This document shows, piece after piece, positions 27,401 to 34,353 of a stretch of 64,000 nucleotides of DNA; the stretch's first letter is position 1; each line of letters begins with the position of its first letter. The translations under genes were made by a program, and so were the position numbers. Location: positions 1-64,000 of the forward strand of contig JAJQAA010000022.1 of assembly GCA_021204045.1 (NCBI GenBank), written 5' to 3'. This stretch comes from Clostridiales bacterium. GTDB taxonomy: Bacteria; Bacillota; Clostridia; Lachnospirales; Lachnospiraceae. Under the pieces are notes generated by a model that searched no databases, was not told the origin of the DNA, and saw only the letters and a program-made list of their open reading frames with translations.

Positions 27401-28003
27401 GGTTACGGCGGACTGGATCATGTGCTGGCGTCCGGCAAGGACATCAACATCATGGTTTATGATACCGAGGTTTATTCCAATACGGGCGGTCAGTCCTCCA
27501 AGGCGACCAAGACTGGCGCTGTTGCCCAGTTCGCAGCTGGCGGTAAGGAGACCAAGAAGAAAGATCTTGCGAGCATGGCAATGTCCTACGGCTATGTATA
27601 TGTAGCGCAGATTTCCATGGGCGCTGATTACAATCAGACCGTGAAGGCTCTGGCTGAGGCTGAGGCTTATCCGGGTCCGTCCCTGATCCTGGCTTATGCT
27701 CCGTGCATCAACCACGGCATTAAGAAGGGTATGAGCAAGGCTCAGACGGAGGAGAAACTGGCAGTGGAGACCGGTTACTGGAACAACTTCCGCTTCAATC
27801 CGGCTGCTGAGAAGAAGTTCAGCCTGGACAGCAAGGCTCCGAAGATGGAAGGCTATCAGGACTTCTTAAAGGGCGAGGTACGTTACGCTTCTCTGGCGAT
27901 GAAGAATCCGGAGCGCGCAGCGAAGCTGTTCGCGAGAAACGAGCAGGAAGCGAAGGAGAGATACGAGTATCTGACCAAGCTGACCTCCCTGTACAACGAA
28001 TAA
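24467..28003 (+). CDS. nifJ: Pyruvate:ferredoxin (flavodoxin) oxidoreductase
   Basis: The 1178-aa single-chain enzyme oxidises pyruvate with CoA to acetyl-CoA, CO2 and reduced ferredoxin, the central step of clostridial fermentation. Domains run in the usual order: N-terminal pyruvate-binding domain (YPITPSSVMPEHTDEW), domain II, CoA-binding region, a two-[4Fe-4S] ferredoxin domain (CIQCCFCSFVCPH near 694, CTGCGSCANVCPG near 749), and the C-terminal TPP domain (CAGCGETPYAKL near 822, GDGWAYDIGYGGLDHV, NTGGQSSKATK). All cluster and TPP residues visible are intact. Strong SD AGGAGG. Monocistronic, with terminator at 28055-28099. Codon use is very uniform, typical of a highly expressed gene. Confidence 0.97.
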   Translation: MARKMKTMDGNQAAAHASYAFTEVAAMYPITPSSVMPEHTDEWATEGRKNIFGRTVQITEMQSEAGAAGAVHGSLVAGALTTTYTASQGLLLMIPDIYKIAGEQLPGVFDVSARAVSTHALNIFGDHSDIYACRQTGAAMLCGSSVQEVMDLTPVAHLSAIKGHLPFINFFDGFRTSHEIQKIETWDYEDLADLADWDAIAEYRAKALNPNNPSQKGSAQNPDIFFQVREACNPYYDKMPEIVQMYMDKINEKIGTDYKLFNYYGAPDAEQIIIAMGSVNDTIEETIDYLAKTTGAKLGVVKVRLYRPFCAQALIDVIPDTVKKISVLDRTKEPGSLGEPLWLDVVAALKGSKFDQVPVLGGRYGLGSKDTTPAQIVAVFENTTIPHFTIGITDDLTNLSLPTGAPLVTTPEGTTNCKFWGLGADGTVGANKNSIKIIGDNTDMYAQAYFDYDSKKSGGMTMSHLRFGHKKIKSTYLIHKANFVACHNPSYVTKYNMVQELVDGGTFLLNCAWSPEEIADHLPGQMKKFIADHNINFYIIDGVKIGIETGMGPTRINTILQSAFFKLTGIIDENKAIQLMKDAAQKTYGRKGEDVVKKNWAAIDAGATGVVKIEVPESWKNCEDEGLEFKPVSGPRKDVVDFVNNVQLKISAQEGNSLPVSAFKDYADGNTPSGSSAYEKRGITVDVPVWNADNCIQCCFCSFVCPHAVIRPIAMTDEEAAGLPEGTKTLPLTGMPQYKFTIAISALDCTGCGSCANVCPGKKGEKALVMDKLPKHLDEQPVFDYAVTLPIKTDVVDKFKEASVKGSQFKQPLLEFSGACAGCGETPYAKLITQLFGDRMYIANATGCSSIWGNSSPSTPYTVNAKGQGPAWDNSLFEDNAEFGFGMLLAQNAIRDELKEKVEQVAANENATEEIKAACKEWLDTFGIGALNGTATDKLVAALEGVDCDTCRYIVANKNYLAKKSQWVFGGDGWAYDIGYGGLDHVLASGKDINIMVYDTEVYSNTGGQSSKATKTGAVAQFAAGGKETKKKDLASMAMSYGYVYVAQISMGADYNQTVKALAEAEAYPGPSLILAYAPCINHGIKKGMSKAQTEEKLAVETGYWNNFRFNPAAEKKFSLDSKAPKMEGYQDFLKGEVRYASLAMKNPERAAKLFARNEQEAKERYEYLTKLTSLYNE

Positions 28004-28054
28004 ATAAGACTTGCATGGGGAACGGTATAAGGCCGTTTCCCATAGAACAGAGAA

Positions 28055-28099
28055 CGACGTCCGATCACCGTAAATATGGTGACCGGGCGTCGCCTTTTT
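28055..28099 (+). terminator. Terminator of nifJ
   Basis: CGACG-CCG-TCACC pairs with GGTGA-CGG-CGTCG (stem about 15 bp with two wobble or mismatched positions, 8-nt loop), followed by CCTTTTTTTT. Confidence 0.9.
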
Positions 28100-28130
28100 T
28101 TTGCTTTTTATTTGTATTATAGATAGAATA

Positions 28131-28640
28131 TTATCCAAAAAGAGCTGCGAGCAGGCCATAGGACAGGACAGACATAATCACGGTCGCGATGGCGATGCCG
28201 AGCAGAATGGCCGGGAAGGATTTGCGTAGCTTCATATGCAGCAGGGAAGCAACCAGGGCACCGGTCCAGGCGCCGGTGCCGGGAAGCGGGATACCGACAA
28301 ACAACGCCAGTCCCCAGAAACCGTAGGTCTCGATCTGTCCCTTGTTTTTATCGGCGCGATTCCGTATCCAGCGCGCGATACGACCCAGACCGGGTACGTG
28401 CTCCATCCAGAGCAAAATCCGCTCAATCAGCAGCAGGATAAACGGAACCGGGAGCAGATTGCCGATGATGCAGATGGGGATCGCGCGGAGAATCGGGACG
28501 TTGAGCAGCGCGGGCGAAGCCGCGAGCAGGCCGCCGCGCAATTCGAGAAGAGGGAGCAGTGAAATGAGAAAAATGATCAGCTCGCCCGGCACCCTTCCGC
28601 CAAGCGCAGCTGTCATCCATTGTACAAGTGAGTCAGTCAT
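28131..28640 (-). CDS. Small multidrug export-type membrane protein (COG2426)
   Basis: A 169-aa polytopic membrane protein with about four hydrophobic segments and the family motif LISLLPLLELRGGLLAA near the N-terminus, plus GFWGLALFVGIPLPGTGAWTG, a GxPLPGTGAWTG loop characteristic of this and the related SNARE-associated/DedA-like group. The family label 'small multidrug export' rests on weak early evidence; real substrates are unknown. Its ATG overlaps the stop of the ArsC-like gene by 8 bp and uses an SD (AAAGGAG) inside that gene, so they are coupled. Confidence 0.85.
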   Translation of the reverse strand: MTDSLVQWMTAALGGRVPGELIIFLISLLPLLELRGGLLAASPALLNVPILRAIPICIIGNLLPVPFILLLIERILLWMEHVPGLGRIARWIRNRADKNKGQIETYGFWGLALFVGIPLPGTGAWTGALVASLLHMKLRKSFPAILLGIAIATVIMSVLSYGLLAALFG

Positions 28641-29001
28641 GAGAAGTCTCCTTTTTCAGTTTTTCTTTCCACTCGGTTTCTTTAAATCCGGCAATGACAA
28701 TATCATGATCTACAATGAGCGGCCTTTTTACCAGCATGCCATTGGAAGACAGCAATTGCAGCTGTTCTTCTTCCGTCATAAGCGGAAGTTTGTCTTTCAG
28801 CTGAAGTTCTTTATATAAGTTGCCGCTTGTGTTAAAGAATTTTTTGAGCGGTAGTCCGCTTTTTTTGCACCAGTCTTTTAGTTCGTCATAAGTGGGCTGT
28901 TCTTCGACGATATGGCGATCCGTATATTCTATACCGTGTTCGTCCAGCCATTTTTTGGCTTTCTTACATGTGGAACATTTGGGATATTCTATAAATAACA
29001 T
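28633..29001 (-). CDS. ArsC/Spx/YffB-family thioredoxin-fold protein
   Basis: A 122-aa protein beginning FIEYPKCSTCKKAKKWLDEHGIEY. The CSTC active site and the downstream KRPLIVD motif place it in the ArsC/Spx/MgsR superfamily. The form with CxTC and no C-terminal regulatory tail is usually called 'arsenate reductase family protein', but most such proteins are not true arsenate reductases; Spx-like RNA-polymerase regulation is the alternative. No arsenic genes are nearby. It is first in a two-gene unit, with SD AAGGAGG before the ATG and a promoter about 265 bp upstream (29265-29293), so its leader contains the 37-bp repeat array. Confidence 0.88.
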   Translation of the reverse strand: MLFIEYPKCSTCKKAKKWLDEHGIEYTDRHIVEEQPTYDELKDWCKKSGLPLKKFFNTSGNLYKELQLKDKLPLMTEEEQLQLLSSNGMLVKRPLIVDHDIVIAGFKETEWKEKLKKETSHD

Positions 29002-29062
29002 TGGTTTTGCCTCCTTTTTTACTTCTTAGCAGAGCCAGGGAAAGTTTGCGGCATCCACATTC

Positions 29063-29172
29063 GGGCAGAGGCTGAGAAAAATCTTTGGCTCCTGTATCCG
29101 GGCAGAGACCGTGAAAGATCTTTGGTTCCTGCAGCCGGGCAGAGACCGTGAAAAATCTTTGACTTTTCACGG
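29063..29172. repeat. Three tandem 37-bp repeats ending in a hairpin, within the ArsC-like leader
   Basis: Units begin GGGCAGAG at 29063, 29100 and 29137 with an exact 37-bp period. The shared core is GGGCAGAG-ACCGTGAAA-ATCTTTGG-TCCTG (a few substitutions per copy). The third unit ends in an inverted repeat, ACCGTGAAAA with TTTTCACGGT (about 29144-29172). No spacers, so not CRISPR. Period 37 shifts the reading frame, so it is not a coding repeat. The surrounding 407-bp gap (29002-29408) otherwise holds the two divergent promoters. Confidence 0.8.
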
Positions 29173-29264
29173 TTCGCTTCGCTCGCCATATGTCCGGATA
29201 TGTGTCCACTCGTGTGAACACGGTGGACGCATATTCCGTCCATCTGGCTCTGCCCTTTGCGTAC

Positions 29265-29293
29265 ATTATATTTGATAAAACCGGAAAATTCAA
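29265..29293 (-). promoter_or_regulatory. Promoter of the ArsC-like gene
   Basis: On the minus strand, TTGAAT (29293-29288), 17-bp spacer, TATAAT (29270-29265). Confidence 0.55.
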
Positions 29294-29301
29294 TCCTGTC
29301 T

Positions 29302-29330
29302 TTGACAGGTTACTGTACAGTCAGTATAAT
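29302..29330 (+). promoter_or_regulatory. Consensus promoter of the phosphopantetheinyl transferase gene
   Basis: TTGACA (29302-29307), 17-bp spacer, TATAAT (29325-29330), both perfect. The spacer contains the 10-bp palindrome ACTGTACAGT (29312-29321), a possible operator. Confidence 0.65.
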
Positions 29331-29408
29331 AGTGATATTATTGCGGTCGAATGTTGATGACAGGTATGTTGCTGTCAGGTAAAGAACGGGTAGAAGGGAA
29401 CGATTTGG

Positions 29409-30194
29409 ATGGACATCTGCTGGAAGCGTTCACGCGATATATGGGTGCGGGTATTGGCCTGGGACATTTCAGACTGCGGCTGGGACCAGCCGGAAAATGA
29501 GGACAAAGTGGAACGTCTGATTTCCGGCCTCTCCGCGCAGCGGCAGAAGAAGATTCGTTCTATGCGCCAGAACAAAGCGCGGATGCAATCTCTTGGCGCC
29601 GGGTTATTGCTGGATCACGGCCTGCGTCACTATGGTCTGCGAGAACGGGATGTACGTTTTGCTGTCGGAGAAAACGGAAAACCATATCTGGTAGATTTCC
29701 CACTGCTGCAGTTTAATCTTTCGCATTCCGGGACGATGATTCTGGTGGTGTTTGCCGAAGCTGCCGGAGATTTTCGTAAGATTGCGGTCGGCTGCGATGT
29801 TGAGCGCTTCGGTGAACCAAGATATGCGGTGGCAAAACGTTTTTTTGCTCCAGAAGAGCAGGCGCTTTTGGCTTCCTGCTTATCTGACAGGGAAAAACAG
29901 CGCATGTTTTACCGGATATGGACCTTAAAGGAAAGTTATATTAAAGCAACCGGCGACGGCATGCGTATGCCGCTTGATAAGTTCGACGTTCGGCCGGAAA
30001 TCGACGGAATGCCGGCAGCTATCCGACAGTATGAGAATAAATGTTCCTGCAAATTAAAGGAATATAAACTGCCGGGTTTTTGTGCTTCTGCCTGTGTGCT
30101 TGATTATAATATGTCAGAAGAATCCGAGGACAATACAAGAGACAATACAGGAGAGATTTTTTTCTCTTTTCAAAAATGTACGAATGTGGTATGA
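29409..30194 (+). CDS. 4'-phosphopantetheinyl transferase, Sfp type
   Basis: A 261-aa enzyme that would transfer phosphopantetheine from CoA to carrier proteins. Sfp-family motifs are in order: GKPYLVDFPLLQFNLSHSG (P1/P2), VGCDVERFG (Asp and Glu metal ligands) and WTLKESYIKATG (P3 with the catalytic Glu and Lys). Sfp-type enzymes serve secondary-metabolite or fatty-acid carriers; no carrier protein or NRPS/PKS is encoded in the window. SD GAAGGGA lies about 9 nt upstream of ATG 29409. It precedes the pyrH operon by 84 bp but has its own promoter, and a separate promoter (30167-30195) overlaps its 3' end. Confidence 0.9.
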   Translation: MDICWKRSRDIWVRVLAWDISDCGWDQPENEDKVERLISGLSAQRQKKIRSMRQNKARMQSLGAGLLLDHGLRHYGLRERDVRFAVGENGKPYLVDFPLLQFNLSHSGTMILVVFAEAAGDFRKIAVGCDVERFGEPRYAVAKRFFAPEEQALLASCLSDREKQRMFYRIWTLKESYIKATGDGMRMPLDKFDVRPEIDGMPAAIRQYENKCSCKLKEYKLPGFCASACVLDYNMSEESEDNTRDNTGEIFFSFQKCTNVV

Positions 30195-30195
30195 T
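30167..30195 (+). promoter_or_regulatory. Promoter of the pyrH-polC gene run
   Basis: TTTTCA (30167-30172), 17-bp spacer, TATGAT (30190-30195), at the very end of the preceding gene and about 85 bp before pyrH. Confidence 0.5.
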
Positions 30196-30278
30196 AAGAA
30201 AAGATTTGCAATGACGCGGATGATATGTTTGAGCGGCAAAACGCATGATACTACAAATATCGCGGAGGAGACAGACCG

Positions 30279-30980
30279 ATGGGCAGGAGAGTGTTTCTGA
30301 AACTGAGCGGCGAGGCTCTGGCCGGGGCTAAAAAGACCGGTTTTGATGAGGCCACCGTGATGGAAGTGGCCAGACAGGTGCGGATTTCCGCGGAGTCCGG
30401 TACCGAGATCGGGATTGTAATCGGCGGCGGTAATTTCTGGCGCGGACGCACGAGCGAGGCGATTGATCGCACGAAGGCGGATCAGATCGGTATGCTGGCA
30501 ACGGTGATGAACTGTATTTATGTATCTGAGATTTTCCGCAATGCGGGGATGCGCACGGCGATACTGACACCGTTTGCCTGCGGCTCTATGACGGAGTTGT
30601 TTTCCAAAGACCTGGCGAACCGTTATTTTGCGGAGGGGCGCGTGGTATTTTTCGCAGGAGGCACCGGACATCCGTATTTTTCTACGGATACAGGGATTAC
30701 GCTGCGGGCGATCGAGATGGACGCTGACTGCATCCTTCTTGCCAAATCCATTGATGGTGTTTACGACAAAGATCCGGCATTGGATCCGTCAGCGAAGCGT
30801 TACGATACCATCACAATTCAGGAAGTTATCGACAAAAAACTTGCGGTGATTGACCTGACTGCCTCGATCATGTGCATGGAGCACAGGATGCCGCTCGCGG
30901 TTTTTGATTTGAATGAAACGGACAGCATTGCGAACGCAATGCGTGGAGAAATCAATGGCACGATAGTGACCGTGGAATAA
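30279..30980 (+). CDS. pyrH: UMP kinase
   Basis: A 233-aa amino-acid-kinase-fold enzyme that phosphorylates UMP to UDP. Motifs include VFLKLSGEALAG (N-terminal phosphate site), IGIVIGGGNFWRG, and GGTGHPYFSTDTG with DADCILLAKSIDGVYDKDP (nucleotide site). Full length. SD GGAGGAGA. First gene of the conserved run pyrH-frr-uppS-cdsA-dxr-rseP-ispG-polC, with 18 bp to frr. In most bacteria this enzyme is a hexamer activated by GTP and inhibited by UTP. Confidence 0.97.
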   Translation: MGRRVFLKLSGEALAGAKKTGFDEATVMEVARQVRISAESGTEIGIVIGGGNFWRGRTSEAIDRTKADQIGMLATVMNCIYVSEIFRNAGMRTAILTPFACGSMTELFSKDLANRYFAEGRVVFFAGGTGHPYFSTDTGITLRAIEMDADCILLAKSIDGVYDKDPALDPSAKRYDTITIQEVIDKKLAVIDLTASIMCMEHRMPLAVFDLNETDSIANAMRGEINGTIVTVE

Positions 30981-30998
30981 AACAGGAGGAAGCTGGCT

Positions 30999-31553
30999 AT
31001 GCAGGAAACAGTAAAAGCTTATGAGGAGAGAATGAACAAGTCCCTGGAGGTGCTGCTCGGCGAATATGCTTCGATCCGCGCGGGCCGTGCGAACCCACAT
31101 GTTCTGGACAAGATCAAGATTGATTATTATGGCACCCCGACCCCGATCCAGCAGGTTGGCAATGTAAATGTCCCGGAGGCGCGCATGATTGTGATCCAGC
31201 CATGGGAGAAAAGCCTGTTAAAGCCGATCGAGAAGGCGATTCAGGCTTCTGACCTGGGCATCAACCCGACGAACGACGGCAGCGTGATACGCCTGGTTTT
31301 CCCGGAGCTCACGGAAGACCGGCGTAAAGAACTTGCCAAGGATATTAAGAAGAAGGGCGACAATGCCAAGGTGGCGGTCCGCAACATCCGCCGCGATGCC
31401 AATGATACCTTCAAGAAGATGGAAAAGAGCGGCGAGTTTTCCGAGGACGATCGCAAGCTGGGCGAAGATAAGATACAGAAGATCACGGATAAGGTGATCG
31501 AAAAAATCGACGCGGCGATCGAGGCCAAGACGAAAGAAATCATGACCGTGTAA
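30999..31553 (+). CDS. frr: Ribosome recycling factor
   Basis: A 184-aa protein that splits post-termination ribosomes together with EF-G. The near-tRNA-shaped helical body is clear: YEERMNKSLEVLLGEYASIRAGRANP, YGTPTPIQQVGNVNVPEARM, LRKELAKDIKK-type helix (RRKELAKDIKKKGDNAKVAVRNIRRDAN) and a C-terminal helix. SD AACAGGAGG. Directly follows pyrH as in nearly all bacteria. A hairpin lies between frr and uppS (31572-31592). Confidence 0.97.
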   Translation: MQETVKAYEERMNKSLEVLLGEYASIRAGRANPHVLDKIKIDYYGTPTPIQQVGNVNVPEARMIVIQPWEKSLLKPIEKAIQASDLGINPTNDGSVIRLVFPELTEDRRKELAKDIKKKGDNAKVAVRNIRRDANDTFKKMEKSGEFSEDDRKLGEDKIQKITDKVIEKIDAAIEAKTKEIMTV

Positions 31554-31571
31554 AGCGGCCGGAAAAGCGGG

Positions 31572-31592
31572 GGACAGGATAAAAACCTGTCC
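31572..31592 (+). terminator. Intra-operon hairpin between frr and uppS
   Basis: GGACAGG (31572-31578) pairs with CCTGTCC (31586-31592) over a 7-nt A-rich loop. Only TGCCGTTATATTTGG follows, so it is at most a weak terminator or an mRNA processing or stability element. Confidence 0.4.
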
Positions 31593-31614
31593 TGCCGTTA
31601 TATTTGGAGGAAAT

Positions 31615-32340
31615 ATGGATACAACGATGGACGGAATGGTAATTCCGGCACATGTGGCTCTGATTTTGGACGGGAATGGCCGCTGGGCCAAAAAGCGTGG
31701 TCTTCCGCGCTCATTCGGGCACAAGGAAGGCTGCGTTACCGTGGAAAAGACGGTGGAGATTGCGGCACGCATGGGCATCCGTTATCTGACCGTTTACGGC
31801 TTCTCCACGGAAAACTGGAAACGTTCCGAGGAAGAGGTCAGCGGCTTGATGCAGCTGTTTCGTTATTATATGGTACGGTTGCTGAAGACGGCGAAAGAAA
31901 ACAACGTGCGCGTGCTTATGATCGGCGAGCGCAGCCGTTTTGCGCCGGATATCATTGAAGGCATTGGTCGTCTTGTTGAAGAGACGAAGGAGAATACCGG
32001 TCTGACGTTTACGATTGCGGTCAATTACGGCGGTCGTGACGAGATCACGCGCGCCGTGCAGAAAATAGCACGCGACTGTCTGGAACAGAAGCTTTCTCCG
32101 GAACAGATCACGGAAGAGACCGTAGCGTCCTATCTGGATACCGCCGGTATTCCGGATCCGGATCTGCTGATCCGCACGAGCGGGGAGCTTCGCCTTTCCA
32201 ATTACCTGCTCTGGCAACTCGCGTACACCGAGATTTACGTGACAGACTGTCTGTGGCCGGATTTTAACCGCGAGGAACTGGAAAAAGCGATTATTGCCTA
32301 CAACCGGCGGGAAAGAAGATTCGGCGGAGCAAAGGCGTAA
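31615..32340 (+). CDS. uppS: Isoprenyl transferase (undecaprenyl diphosphate synthase)
   Basis: A 241-aa cis-prenyltransferase that makes the C55 lipid carrier for peptidoglycan and wall polymers from farnesyl diphosphate and IPP. Motifs: ALILDGNGRWAKKRGLPR (catalytic Asp and diphosphate site), YGFSTENWKRSEEEV, and DLLIRTSGELRLSNYLLWQLAYTE. SD TGGAGGAA before ATG 31615; an ATG five codons on is a weaker alternative. Followed by cdsA after 18 bp. Confidence 0.96.
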   Translation: MDTTMDGMVIPAHVALILDGNGRWAKKRGLPRSFGHKEGCVTVEKTVEIAARMGIRYLTVYGFSTENWKRSEEEVSGLMQLFRYYMVRLLKTAKENNVRVLMIGERSRFAPDIIEGIGRLVEETKENTGLTFTIAVNYGGRDEITRAVQKIARDCLEQKLSPEQITEETVASYLDTAGIPDPDLLIRTSGELRLSNYLLWQLAYTEIYVTDCLWPDFNREELEKAIIAYNRRERRFGGAKA

Positions 32341-32358
32341 TCGAAAAGGGAGGCCAGA

Positions 32359-33159
32359 ATGTTCACAAAACGACTGGTAAGTGGTATTTTTCTGGTGATT
32401 CTTGCTATCCTATTAGTAAGCCGCGGCGGCGTTCCTCTTTACCTGACGATGGCCGTTATCTCGCTGATCGGATTGAATGAGCTTTACCGCGTTTTAAAAA
32501 TTGACAGAACTCCGCTCGGCGCGATCGGCTATGTGACGGTGTTCGCCTATTACGGCCTGGTCTGGTTCGATGGGGAGAAGTTCGTCACACTGATGGCGAT
32601 TGCGGCGCTGATGGTACTGATGGCGATTTATGTGTTCGCGTTTCCGAAATACCGCACGGAGGAGGTCACGGGAGCTTTTTTCGGCGTTTTCTATGTGGCG
32701 GTAATGTTGTCCTACGTTTATCAGGTGCGCGCGATGAACGACGGCCGTTATCTGGTCTGGCTGATCTTCATCAGCTCCTGGGGCTGCGATACGTCGGCTT
32801 ACTGTGTGGGACGATTGCTTGGCAGACACAAACTGGCTCCGGGACTTAGCCCGAAGAAAACGATCGAGGGAGCCATCGGCGGTATCGCGGGCGCGGCTCT
32901 GCTGGGTTTTGTCTTTGCGATATTTTTTGGTGCGCATATGGATGAGGTGGAAAATCCGGAACTGGTGTGCAGCCTGGCCTGCGCGATCGCAGCTGTCATT
33001 TCCCAGATCGGAGATCTGGCGGCGTCGGCAATCAAACGCAACCACGCGATCAAGGATTTCGGTCATCTGATTCCCGGCCACGGAGGGATTCTTGACCGTT
33101 TTGACAGCATGCTGTTTACAGCCCCTGCAGTCTTTTTCGCGCTGGCTTTTTTGCGCTGA
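32359..33159 (+). CDS. cdsA: Phosphatidate cytidylyltransferase
   Basis: A 266-aa integral membrane enzyme making CDP-diacylglycerol from CTP and phosphatidate. About seven or eight hydrophobic segments. The CDS signature is at the C-terminus: SQIGDLAASAIKRNHAIKDFG, then IPGHGGILDRFDSMLFTAP; the middle has SWGCDTSAYCVGRLLGRHKL and SPKKTIEGAIGG. SD GGGAGG. Within the conserved operon; 38 bp before dxr. Confidence 0.96.
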   Translation: MFTKRLVSGIFLVILAILLVSRGGVPLYLTMAVISLIGLNELYRVLKIDRTPLGAIGYVTVFAYYGLVWFDGEKFVTLMAIAALMVLMAIYVFAFPKYRTEEVTGAFFGVFYVAVMLSYVYQVRAMNDGRYLVWLIFISSWGCDTSAYCVGRLLGRHKLAPGLSPKKTIEGAIGGIAGAALLGFVFAIFFGAHMDEVENPELVCSLACAIAAVISQIGDLAASAIKRNHAIKDFGHLIPGHGGILDRFDSMLFTAPAVFFALAFLR

Positions 33160-33197
33160 CGATGCGGTAAGAGAACAGAAACGATGGAGATTATCCA

Positions 33198-34352
33198 ATG
33201 AAGAAAATTGCGATACTTGGTTCCACAGGCTCGATCGGTACACAGACACTCGAGGTGGTCGATCACAATCCGGATATGCAGGTGACGGCTCTGGCTGTGG
33301 GGAGCAGCATCGATCCGCTGGAGCAGCAGATCCGCAGATATCATCCGGCGCTGGCCTGTGTCTGGGACGAGAAAAAAGCAGGGGAGCTGCGAGTGCGGGT
33401 CGCTGATCTGCCGGTGCGCGTGCTTTCCGGTATGGACGGCCTGCTGGCTGTCGCGACGCAGCCGGAGGCGCAGATTGTCGTTACGGCGCTTGTGGGGATG
33501 ATCGGCATTCGCCCGACGATCGCCGCCATGGAGGCGGGGAAAGATATCGCGCTGGCAAACAAGGAGACGCTGGTCACGGCCGGACACATTATCATGCCGC
33601 TTGCGGCAAAGCTCGGTGTGCATATTTTGCCAGTTGACAGTGAGCATAGCGCGATTTTTCAGTGCCTGCAGGGGGAAAATCGGGGGACGATCGCCAGGAT
33701 TTTGCTGACCGCTTCCGGCGGACCGTTTCGCGGACGCAGTCTTGCGCAGCTGCGTGACGTGTGCGTAGAAGATGCCCTGAAACATCCAAACTGGGCGATG
33801 GGAAAGAAAATTACCATTGATTCTTCAACGATGGTCAATAAAGGGCTGGAGGTCATGGAGGCGCGCTGGCTGTTTGACGTCGATATTGATCAGGTGCAGG
33901 TCGTCGTTCAGCCGCAGAGCGTGATCCACTCGATGGTGGAGTTTGCGGACGGCGCGGTGATCGCGCAGCTGGGAACGCCGGATATGAAACTGCCGATTCA
34001 GTACGCGCTCACTTATCCGGAGCGCCGCGATCTGCCGGGAAAACGGCTTGATTTTGCCGCGCTTGCCGGTATCAGCTTTGAAAATCCGGATATGGAGACG
34101 TTTTATGGCCTGCGTCTCGCCTTTGAGGCCGGTCGTCGCGGAGGTTCGCTGCCAACCGTCTATAACGCGGCGAACGAATACGCTGTGCGGAAATTTTTGA
34201 ACCGCGAAATCCCTTATCTGGCGATTGTGGAGATGATCGAAGCAGCCATGCGGCAGCACCGAGTCGTCGACGCGCCGGATGTCAGTCAGATTCTTGCCAC
34301 GGAGCAGGAAACCTATGAGTATCTAAAACGGATAGAAGGCAGGTGGAAATAG
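33198..34352 (+). CDS. dxr: 1-deoxy-D-xylulose-5-phosphate reductoisomerase
   Basis: A 384-aa enzyme that converts DXP to MEP with NADPH, the first committed step of the non-mevalonate pathway. Visible: GSTGSIGTQTLEVV (NADPH loop), LANKETLVTAG, LPVDSEHSAIFQCL (metal ligands Asp, Glu), TASGGPF, HPNWAMGKKITIDSSTMVNKGLE. With ispG in the same operon this shows that the organism uses the MEP route. It ends one base before the rseP start. Confidence 0.97.
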   Translation: MKKIAILGSTGSIGTQTLEVVDHNPDMQVTALAVGSSIDPLEQQIRRYHPALACVWDEKKAGELRVRVADLPVRVLSGMDGLLAVATQPEAQIVVTALVGMIGIRPTIAAMEAGKDIALANKETLVTAGHIIMPLAAKLGVHILPVDSEHSAIFQCLQGENRGTIARILLTASGGPFRGRSLAQLRDVCVEDALKHPNWAMGKKITIDSSTMVNKGLEVMEARWLFDVDIDQVQVVVQPQSVIHSMVEFADGAVIAQLGTPDMKLPIQYALTYPERRDLPGKRLDFAALAGISFENPDMETFYGLRLAFEAGRRGGSLPTVYNAANEYAVRKFLNREIPYLAIVEMIEAAMRQHRVVDAPDVSQILATEQETYEYLKRIEGRWK

Positions 34353-34353
34353 A

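Noticed and set aside
28633-29001. True arsenate reductase
   Set aside because: Only the superfamily fold and CSTC motif are seen; no ars operon. An Spx-like or other role is equally possible.
29063-29172. CRISPR array
   Set aside because: The repeats are directly adjacent, without spacers, and no cas gene is near.
28964-29293. Small genes on the minus strand through the 37-bp repeats
   Set aside because: The repeat period shifts the frame, both candidate frames lack an SD and the translations look random.
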